Assembly: GCF_002906655.1 (NCBI RefSeq)
Contig: NZ_CP025795.1
Location: 620,001-684,000 of the forward strand
DNA from: Vibrio hyugaensis
GTDB lineage: Bacteria > Pseudomonadota > Gammaproteobacteria > Enterobacterales > Vibrionaceae
Direction of reading: 5' to 3'
Length of the DNA stretch: 64,000 nt
Part shown: piece by piece, positions 57,379 to 64,000 of the stretch
Layout of the letters: each line of letters begins with the position of its first letter
Numbering within the stretch: the stretch's first letter is position 1
The notes under the pieces: generated by a model
The model's input: only the letters and a program-made list of their open reading frames with translations
Database searches by the model: none
Told to the model about the DNA's origin: nothing
Made by a program: the position numbers and the translations under genes

Positions 57379-60300
57379 TTAAGCCTTGTTGCCAGTGCGA
57401 TCTGTGCTGTCGGCGTTTTCGATTTGGTGGCCAGTTTGCGTGCTTGCTTGACTCGGAGTTGAGTTACTTGGGCGCAACTCGCGTTGTTTCCAAAGCTTGA
57501 AGATGGCAGGAAGCACTAACAGCGTCAGCAGCAGTGCTGATGCCATACCGCCAATCATTGGCGCGGCGATACGTTGCATTACTTCTGATCCTGTACCTTC
57601 GCCGTACATGATCGGAATCAGACCAATAATGACCGTCAATACCGTCATCATTACTGGGCGAACACGCAGGCCTGCACCTTCACGAATGGCATCGGTTAGG
57701 TCTTTCGCCTCAAGCTTTTGTTTACCCTCTTCCGCATCCAGCTTTTTGTAGTGCCACGCTTGGTTAAGGTAGACGAGCATGATGACCCCAATTTCAACCG
57801 CGACGCCTGCTAGGGCAATAAAGCCGACCCCAACGGCAATCGAGAAGTTGTAGTTGAGGATATGCATGAGCCACAAACCACCAACCATAGCGAGTGGTAG
57901 GGTAAGCATGATGATCATCACTTCGCCAACGCGACGGAAGCTGAAGTAAAGCAACAGCATAATGATGGCGATGGTGATTGGAACCACAACGCTCAAGCGG
58001 TCTTTCGCACGCTCCATGTATTCGTATTGACCAGACCAAGCCAGTGAGTAACCTGCAGGAAGCTCCAGCTGATCGGCCACGACTTGCTGTGCTTCTACGA
58101 CGTAAGAGCCAAGGTCACGACCATCGATATCGACAAACACCCAGCCGTTTGGACGCGCGTTTTCTGTCTTGATCATCGGAGGGCCGTCTTCGTAACGAAT
58201 GTCCGCTACATCAGCCAGCGCAATACGAGCGCCATTTGGTGTCACCAATGGTAGGTTTTGCAGTTTAACCACTGAGTCGCGGTAGTCTTGTGGGTAACGA
58301 ACGTTGATTGGGTAACGCTCCAAGCCTTCGATGGTTTCACCCACATTCATACCACCCACCGCAGTGGAGATCACCTGCTGAACGTCTTTGATGCTCAAGC
58401 CATAACGCGCTGCGGCACGACGTTTAATGTCGATCGTGACATAACGACCACCTGCTACACGTTCTGCGTAAACCGATGCGGTGCCTTGTACGCCGTTAAG
58501 AATTGGCTCCAACTGAGAGCCGATCTTCTCAATCACTTTCAGATCAGGGCCCGCGATCTTAATGCCGATAGGGGTTTTGATGCCCGTTGCCAGCATGTCG
58601 ATACGTGTTTTGATAGGCATTACCCAAGCGTTAGTAAGACCAGGGAATTGAACCAGCTTGTCGAACTCTTTGCGCAGTGACTCGGTTGTTACCCCTTCAC
58701 GCCATTGATCGCGTGGCTTCAACTGAATCACGGTTTCAATCATGGTGAGTGGCGCTGGATCGGTTGCGGTCTCAGCTCGGCCAATCTTGCCCCATACGGT
58801 TTTCACTTCTGGAACGGTTTTGATCAGCTTATTGGTTTGTTGTAGAAGCTCGCGTGCTTTACCAATCGAGATACCCGGATAGGTCGTTGGCATGTACATC
58901 AAGTCGCCTTCATCCAGCGGCGGGATGAACTCACTACCCAGTTTACTGGTTGGGTAGTAAGCCGACGCCATTAGACCTAATGCAATAACAATCATGGTCT
59001 TAGGGTATTTTAAGCTGGTGTTCAACAGCGGGCGGTACAACGCGACCAAGCCACGGTTAACCGGGTTTTTGTGTTCCGGTAACACCTTACCGCGAATGAA
59101 GTAGCCCATAAGAACAGGGACGAGTGTGATTGCCAAACCTGCGGCCGCTGCCATGGCGTAAGTCTTAGTGAACGCAAGTGGTGAGAACATCTTGCCTTCC
59201 TGACCTTCTAAGGCGAACACTGGTACGAAGCTAAGAGTAATGATCAGCAACGAGAAGAACAGCGGTGCGCCGACCTCTTCTGCGGCTTTGCCAATTACTT
59301 GCCAGCGGTTCTTGTCGGTCAGTGGCGTTCGTTCAATGTGCTTGTGAACGTTTTCAATCATCACGATTGCACCATCCACCATGGCACCGATGGCAATCGC
59401 AATACCACCCAAAGACATGATGTTGGCGTTGATGCCTTGCCAATGCATTACGATAAACGCACTAAGAATACCGACCGGTAGGCTCAGAGCGATAACCAAT
59501 GAAGAACGAATGTGGAACAGGAACAACGCACACACAATCGCGACGACGATGAACTCTTCTGCAAGCTTTTTCCATAGGTTTTCTACCGCTGAATCGATAA
59601 GGGTAGAGCGATCGTAAGTTGCAACAATTTCCACGCCTTCTGGCAGGCTGCGTTGTAGGTCTGCAAGTTTGTCTTTGACTTTCGCAATCACTTCACTGGC
59701 GTTCTCACCGAAGCGCATCACGATTACGCCACCGACCGCTTCACCTTCGCCATTCAGCTCTGAGATACCTCGTCGCATTTGTGGACCAAGGTTAATGTCT
59801 GCGATGTCTCCTAATAGCAACGGTGTGCCTTTCTCGGTGACTTTTAGAGGCAGTGATTTGATGTCTTCAATGCTGGTTAGGTAACCCGTGGTACGAACCA
59901 TGTGTTCGGCTTCCGCAACTTCGATAACGGACGCTCCAGTTTCTTGGTTGCCGTTTTGGATTGCCATGTTCACTTGTTGCAAAGTGAGGTTGTACGCACG
60001 CAGCTTGGCAGGATCAATCTGCACTTGATACTGCTTCACCATACCGCCAACGGTCGCGACTTCAGAGACACCATCAACGGTTTGCAATTCGTACTTCAAA
60101 AACCAGTCTTGCAGGCTGCGAAGATCTGCCAAATCGTGTTTGCCAGTTTTGTCTTGTAATACGTAACTGTAAACCCAGCCCACGCCCGTCGCATCAGGAC
60201 CTAGGGTTGGTTTTGCGTTCGGTGGCAACTTTGGCGCTACTTGGCTTAAGTACTCCAACACGCGTGAACGTGCCCAGTACATGTCGGTATCATCGTTGAA

Positions 60301-60588
60301 AATGATATAAACGTAAGAGTCACCAAAGAAGGAATAACCACGAACTGTCTCAGCACCCGGCACGGCAAGCATGGCGGTGGTGAGTGGGTAAGTGACTTGA
60401 TCCTCGACGACTTGAGGAGCTTGACCCGGATAGCTTGTCTTGATGATCACTTGCACATCAGAAAGATCCGGAATCGCATCTACAGGCGTATTCTTTACAC
60501 TGTAAAGTCCGCCTAATACAAGGGCTAAGGTCGCGACCAACACTAGGAATCGGTTGCTCAGTGACCAACGAATAATAGCATTGATCAT
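57379..60588 (-). CDS. cusA: Copper/silver efflux RND transporter
   Basis: 1069 residues, a heavy-metal RND pump. MINAIIRWSLSNRFLVLVAT and PVDAIPDLSDVQVIIKTSYP are the CusA/CzcA start. The three methionines that relay Cu(I)/Ag(I) in E. coli CusA (573, 623, 672) are conserved in context: LMYMPTT, PLTMIETV and RIDMLATG. This argues for monovalent copper/silver rather than divalent Zn/Co/Cd. Twelve membrane helices with GGIAIAIGAMVDGAIVMIEN in helix 4. ATG is 2 bases from the cusB stop with GAGGG inside cusB. Confidence 0.94.
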   Translation of the reverse strand: MINAIIRWSLSNRFLVLVATLALVLGGLYSVKNTPVDAIPDLSDVQVIIKTSYPGQAPQVVEDQVTYPLTTAMLAVPGAETVRGYSFFGDSYVYIIFNDDTDMYWARSRVLEYLSQVAPKLPPNAKPTLGPDATGVGWVYSYVLQDKTGKHDLADLRSLQDWFLKYELQTVDGVSEVATVGGMVKQYQVQIDPAKLRAYNLTLQQVNMAIQNGNQETGASVIEVAEAEHMVRTTGYLTSIEDIKSLPLKVTEKGTPLLLGDIADINLGPQMRRGISELNGEGEAVGGVIVMRFGENASEVIAKVKDKLADLQRSLPEGVEIVATYDRSTLIDSAVENLWKKLAEEFIVVAIVCALFLFHIRSSLVIALSLPVGILSAFIVMHWQGINANIMSLGGIAIAIGAMVDGAIVMIENVHKHIERTPLTDKNRWQVIGKAAEEVGAPLFFSLLIITLSFVPVFALEGQEGKMFSPLAFTKTYAMAAAAGLAITLVPVLMGYFIRGKVLPEHKNPVNRGLVALYRPLLNTSLKYPKTMIVIALGLMASAYYPTSKLGSEFIPPLDEGDLMYMPTTYPGISIGKARELLQQTNKLIKTVPEVKTVWGKIGRAETATDPAPLTMIETVIQLKPRDQWREGVTTESLRKEFDKLVQFPGLTNAWVMPIKTRIDMLATGIKTPIGIKIAGPDLKVIEKIGSQLEPILNGVQGTASVYAERVAGGRYVTIDIKRRAAARYGLSIKDVQQVISTAVGGMNVGETIEGLERYPINVRYPQDYRDSVVKLQNLPLVTPNGARIALADVADIRYEDGPPMIKTENARPNGWVFVDIDGRDLGSYVVEAQQVVADQLELPAGYSLAWSGQYEYMERAKDRLSVVVPITIAIIMLLLYFSFRRVGEVMIIMLTLPLAMVGGLWLMHILNYNFSIAVGVGFIALAGVAVEIGVIMLVYLNQAWHYKKLDAEEGKQKLEAKDLTDAIREGAGLRVRPVMMTVLTVIIGLIPIMYGEGTGSEVMQRIAAPMIGGMASALLLTLLVLPAIFKLWKQRELRPSNSTPSQASTQTGHQIENADSTDRTGNKA

Positions 60589-60590
60589 AA

Positions 60591-62324
60591 TTAACCCTCG
60601 ACGGCTGTTGTTGCAGGAACTAGCTGTTTAAGTACGTAGTCAGTTCCTTGTTTTTCAACTAGAAACCGAACTTTCTGTCCTTCTTCAAAACTCGATAAAT
60701 CAACGTCTTCACCTACTGAGAAGTTCATATCGCCCGCATCCCAGTTCCATTCTGCAACCGGTAGGTGGTTTAAGGTGATCATGCCAAAGTCGGCCATTAG
60801 CATGGTGATGTCACCAGTTAGCCAAACTTCTGCAGCAATGACGCTTTTATCAGCAGTGCTTTTTGATGAATGGAAGTCGATGATTTGGTACTGACCGGAC
60901 TCCGTCTTTTGCATTTCAAATTCGATAGCCTGACCTTTTTTCAAGTCACCCATCTCAACGCCATCTGCGAAAGTGAAGTTCATTACCATGCCCGGCCAAT
61001 CCCATTCTGGTACAGGTTGGTGGTTGATGGTCAGCATGCGGTGATCTTTCATTACGTCTGTGATCTCACCTTTAGCCCATGCTGTTTCTGCCGCTGCTTC
61101 TACACCATTGATGCGAGACAGATCTGCCGACTGGCTTGATTCAGAGTCGAGCATAAAGTGAGATGAAGTAACGATCTTATCGTCTTGTTTAAGCCCTTGT
61201 AATACTTCGATTTGTTCGCCAGCTTCACGGCCAACTTCAATTCGAGCTGAGCGGTATTTGCCTTCGCCCTCAGCCAGAACAACGCGAGTCATACCCCCAG
61301 AGCGGATAACAGATGATTTAGGAATCGTTAACACTGCGTCGTCAGTGACAGGCTGCAAGGCAATATTGGCGAACATGTTTGGCTTCAATGCGCCATCTGG
61401 GTTAGGGAATTTAAGACGCACACGCAACGTACGTGTTTTCGGATCGAGGATTGGGTACACGTAATCCACGACACCTTGCCACTCATTGCCCGGGATCGCA
61501 TCAAGGGTCATCGTGGCTTGAGAACCCGCTTTCATCCAGTGTGCTTGACGCTCAAAGACTTCCGCATCAACCCAAACATTGTCCAAAGGACCTGCACTGA
61601 TCACCGCTTGAGCAGGGGACAAATAGCCACCTTCACGCACGTTTAAGCTTGCGATAACACCATCAGCAGGTGCTTTGATTTCAATGGTTTGTGATGCTTT
61701 ACCACTACGAGTAATGGATTTGATTTGAGCACGGTCAACACCAAGTGTTACCAAGCGTTCGGTCGCCCCTTTTACAAGACCTTTGCGGCCAGTGCGGTAA
61801 GCATTCAGTAATTCTTCTTGTGCTTTAACCAGTTCTGGAGAGTAGAGCGTGAAAAGCACATCGCCTTTCTTCACTTTCTCACCCACAGCATTGATGTAGA
61901 GTTTTTCTACCCAACCCGCCACACGAACGTTGGTTTGCCATAACAGACTTTCATCAAAGGCAATATAACCAACGGTTTCGATGCGTGGTGATAGCTGTTG
62001 TAGTGTCGCGTTTGCGGTTTTAACCCCGAGGTTATTTTCTACTGAAGGGTCAATAGTCACTGTACCTGGTGCGTCTTGTTCACCGGATAGATCTTCTGCG
62101 TAAACCGGGATCAAATCCATGCCCATTGGGGATTTACCCGGCTTGTCGCGTTTGTAGTTCGGATCCATTGGGGCAACCCAGTAAAGTGGATCATTAGAGC
62201 TTGCAGCAGATTCGCCACTCATTGCACTCATGTCGTGAGCCGAGCCCGCAAGAAAATGATTAGCACCAAACCCTAAAGCACCACCAACAATCAGCGCGAT
62301 GGTTGCAATCTTTAATGTTTTCAT
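60591..62324 (-). CDS. cusB: Efflux RND periplasmic adaptor with two C-terminal CusF-like domains
   Basis: 577 residues, about 170 longer than E. coli CusB. After an N-terminal anchor helix comes a heavy-metal-binding domain (YWVAPMDPNYKRDKPGKSP, MGMDLIPVY). Then the adaptor body (GWVEKLYINAVGEKVKKGDV, ELVKAQEELLNAYRTG). Beyond residue about 410 lie two CusF-type copper chaperone domains. The first has NHQPVPEWDWPGMVMNF with the His-Trp-Met-Met ligand set intact. The second, NHLPVAEWNWDAGDMNF, keeps His, Trp and one Met. In E. coli CusF is a separate protein; here it is fused, and doubled. It links CusA to CusC. Confidence 0.92.
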   Translation of the reverse strand: MKTLKIATIALIVGGALGFGANHFLAGSAHDMSAMSGESAASSNDPLYWVAPMDPNYKRDKPGKSPMGMDLIPVYAEDLSGEQDAPGTVTIDPSVENNLGVKTANATLQQLSPRIETVGYIAFDESLLWQTNVRVAGWVEKLYINAVGEKVKKGDVLFTLYSPELVKAQEELLNAYRTGRKGLVKGATERLVTLGVDRAQIKSITRSGKASQTIEIKAPADGVIASLNVREGGYLSPAQAVISAGPLDNVWVDAEVFERQAHWMKAGSQATMTLDAIPGNEWQGVVDYVYPILDPKTRTLRVRLKFPNPDGALKPNMFANIALQPVTDDAVLTIPKSSVIRSGGMTRVVLAEGEGKYRSARIEVGREAGEQIEVLQGLKQDDKIVTSSHFMLDSESSQSADLSRINGVEAAAETAWAKGEITDVMKDHRMLTINHQPVPEWDWPGMVMNFTFADGVEMGDLKKGQAIEFEMQKTESGQYQIIDFHSSKSTADKSVIAAEVWLTGDITMLMADFGMITLNHLPVAEWNWDAGDMNFSVGEDVDLSSFEEGQKVRFLVEKQGTDYVLKQLVPATTAVEG

Positions 62325-62488
62325 TGTTTTACCTTATTTTTCCCTTCACATTTGACGCTACAGCGTTGTTGCCTGCTCTCGTTCACCCAAATCACATAGA
62401 AGATCCCTTAGTTTGTTAGGGAAAGTGCTCATGGGATTCTCTCGTTTGCCGCCTAGCTGTAGCCCCAACTGTCTTGGGGAATCACAAA

Positions 62489-63880
62489 TTAATATGTCGA
62501 AATAGAGCGAGCTTCCGGTGAAGTCACTTGATAGTCGAAACCACCGAGTAGGGTGGCTAAATTGCTGTTTGCGATGTTGAGGTCGGTCATCAGACGTTGT
62601 TGCTCTAATTGCAGAGCCAACTCATCAGTCGTGGCAGAAATCACATCGTTAAATTGCGCTGTGTTGTTTTGATAACCCCGCTCAACGGCTTGAATGCGCG
62701 CTTTCGCTTGAGGCAATAAGGTGGATTGATAACGTTCTAAACGCTGGGTTAAGTTGCCGCGATCAACCAGCAAAGTGTTTACCTTGGCATTCATCTGCGT
62801 TAGTAAGGTGTCTTTTTGCGATTGTGCCGCGCCAACTTGGTATTGAGCGGCAGCAAGATTGCGATCTTGGCGGTCACCCGTGAATAGGGGAATGTCCATG
62901 GTGAGGTAAGCGCTGACCAAATCAGAGGCGGGTTCACCCATCATGTTGTCGGCTTGGCGGTAGGCATACATTACTTCGACGCCAAACTGCGGGTTGTAGG
63001 CTTGCTCAGCAATTTCTACCTGAGTTTTATTGGCAGAAATGCTGACGTCGGCCATCTTAACCATCGGGTGTTGGCTGAGTTGCTGATAATGCTTGGTCGA
63101 ATTCTGACTGGCAGAGAGTTTGCTGTTCAGTGTGTCCCAGTTCAATTGATTGCTCGCGTGCAGAGCCTGTTCGTTCGCCAACCAGTCTGATCCCAACCAT
63201 TCGGAAAGTTGAGAGATAAGACGACGTTGCATCTGTGCATTGGCTTGCAGTTTCTCATCCAACTTGCTGACTTGAAGTTGGGCGTTGAGCAGATCTTGCG
63301 CTTCACTCTTACCAATCGAATAGTTGGTTTGAATAAAGCTTTCCATCTCCTTCATCAACTTGCGATTCTCAAGCATGATTTGTTTAGCTTTTTGTTGGTA
63401 ACCAAGCTCTAACCAAAGTTGAGTCATGCTGTTGGCTACCTCAAGCTCACGAGCATGAACTTGAAGCCCAAGGCCGTCGGCTTGTTGATTGGCTTTCTTC
63501 TGCTGTAAATCAAGCGTAGAGCCACGCTCAAACTGTTGCATTAAACCAACGGAGATGTTGGTCATTGGGTCTTCATCGAATTTGAAGCTGTCGACAGGCA
63601 AGCCACCAAAACCCACTTTCAGTTTTGGGTCCATCAAGGTCGCGCTCGCGACGCCCGTTTCACGCATGGCAGCAGATTGCGCTGAGTATTGCTTACGATT
63701 GCCATCATTACTCAAAGCGACGTTGATCAGTTTGGCAAGCTTGGTCGTTGAAGCTCGCTCACTTGATGCGGAATTTTTCGCTGCATGTGTCTCTTTACCA
63801 GCGGCGTTAACCAAGGTTGGCGCAGCGACCAGAGCTACCATAAAAATAGGTGCAGCTAAGCGGTATGGTTTGATATCCAT
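62489..63880 (-). CDS. cusC: TolC-family outer-membrane factor of the Cus system
   Basis: 463 residues with signal peptide MDIKPYRLAAPIFMVALVAA, cleavage after VNA. The long amphipathic helices (MTQLWLELGYQQKAKQIMLE, SEAQDLLNAQLQVSKLDEKL, and RGYQNNTAQFNDVISATTDE) belong to the outer-membrane efflux duct family. No lipobox Cys is present, unlike E. coli CusC. It is the first gene of the cusC-B-A order on this strand, with 164 bases before cusB. The promoter lies in 63881-64000; I could not recognise a CueR or CusR box there. Confidence 0.85.
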   Translation of the reverse strand: MDIKPYRLAAPIFMVALVAAPTLVNAAGKETHAAKNSASSERASTTKLAKLINVALSNDGNRKQYSAQSAAMRETGVASATLMDPKLKVGFGGLPVDSFKFDEDPMTNISVGLMQQFERGSTLDLQQKKANQQADGLGLQVHARELEVANSMTQLWLELGYQQKAKQIMLENRKLMKEMESFIQTNYSIGKSEAQDLLNAQLQVSKLDEKLQANAQMQRRLISQLSEWLGSDWLANEQALHASNQLNWDTLNSKLSASQNSTKHYQQLSQHPMVKMADVSISANKTQVEIAEQAYNPQFGVEVMYAYRQADNMMGEPASDLVSAYLTMDIPLFTGDRQDRNLAAAQYQVGAAQSQKDTLLTQMNAKVNTLLVDRGNLTQRLERYQSTLLPQAKARIQAVERGYQNNTAQFNDVISATTDELALQLEQQRLMTDLNIANSNLATLLGGFDYQVTSPEARSISTY

Positions 63881-64000
63881 AATCTAAATCCAGTGTTCGC
63901 CGGATCGATGGAGGTGCGGATTTTATTGCGGGAACAGTAAAGCCTTGTTACCTCATCGTTCTGGCGCATTAAAACAACCTGCGATATACGCGCAGGGTCG

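Noticed and set aside
1..64000. Search by eye for tRNA, rRNA, CRISPR arrays, integron attC runs, prophage or restriction-modification genes
   Set aside because: None seen; repeats present are dispersed or short tandem ones, and gene content is metabolic, regulatory and transport.

Overview
The window looks like an accessory-rich stretch of a Vibrio chromosome, most likely the smaller chromosome of a Harveyi-clade species (V. parahaemolyticus / V. alginolyticus group). This is inferred from several markers: an intrinsic CARB-type class A beta-lactamase, a SpeG spermidine acetyltransferase, an adenine riboswitch in front of an adenine-deaminase-type gene (the well-known Vibrio 'add' arrangement), two CspA-family cold-shock genes, a Ugp system and a YghU homologue. 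GC content is moderate, operons are short and intergenic spaces AT-rich. I see no tRNA, rRNA, CRISPR array, intact insertion sequence, prophage or replication origin.

Layout. 0-0.6 kb: edge-truncated ChrR-type cupin gene. 0.6-4.1 kb: a dispersed repeat, then two Zur-like dyads controlling an outer-membrane barrel with His-rich loops, a metal-binding protein and an ABC-3 permease, with no ATPase gene. 4.2-7.0 kb: DUF1501/DUF1800 pair. 7.5-14 kb: SDR reductase, cold-shock gene with several small unknown ORFs, VOC protein, RibD-like reductase divergent from a TetR gene over a perfect palindrome, second dispersed repeat, YghU. 14-22.5 kb: BCCT transporter, PBP5-type carboxypeptidase, SPOR lipoprotein, methyltransferase, peroxiredoxin, diguanylate cyclase, adenine deaminase with its riboswitch. 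23-28 kb: small ORFs, second cold-shock gene, pirin, patatin, remnant of a Fur/Zur-type regulator, CDF metal exporter plus MarR regulator with paired operators.

28-36 kb: three tiny membrane proteins, then a glycerol-3-phosphate/glycerophosphodiester unit (ugpB-A-E-C plus a HAD phosphatase, divergent from ugpQ and a GlpR-like repressor). 36-46 kb: small stress and unknown genes, ABC-F ATPase, third dispersed repeat abutting a prolyl oligopeptidase gene, and a run of three outer-membrane beta-barrel genes. 46-53 kb: speG, tri-heme cytochrome c peroxidase with an FNR-like site, VOC/GNAT/Nudix genes, a MerR-methyltransferase fusion followed by a GNAT gene, and a 0.3-kb element with perfect 19-bp terminal inverted repeats. 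53-64 kb: quinone-oxidoreductase-like MDR gene with its TetR regulator and two operators, blaCARB, a ferric-reductase-like flavocytochrome, and a copper/silver efflux set (CopI-like cupredoxin, CusA, CusB with two C-terminal CusF domains, CusC).

Functional themes are metal handling (zinc-type uptake, CDF efflux, Cu/Ag efflux, ferric reductase), phosphodiester and purine salvage, and redox/antibiotic stress, most units carrying a local regulator with a visible operator. The most informative regulatory locus is the adenine riboswitch with an overlapping PurR-like box. The least explained loci are the ATPase-less metal-uptake operon, the three-barrel cluster and the tiny membrane-protein operon.
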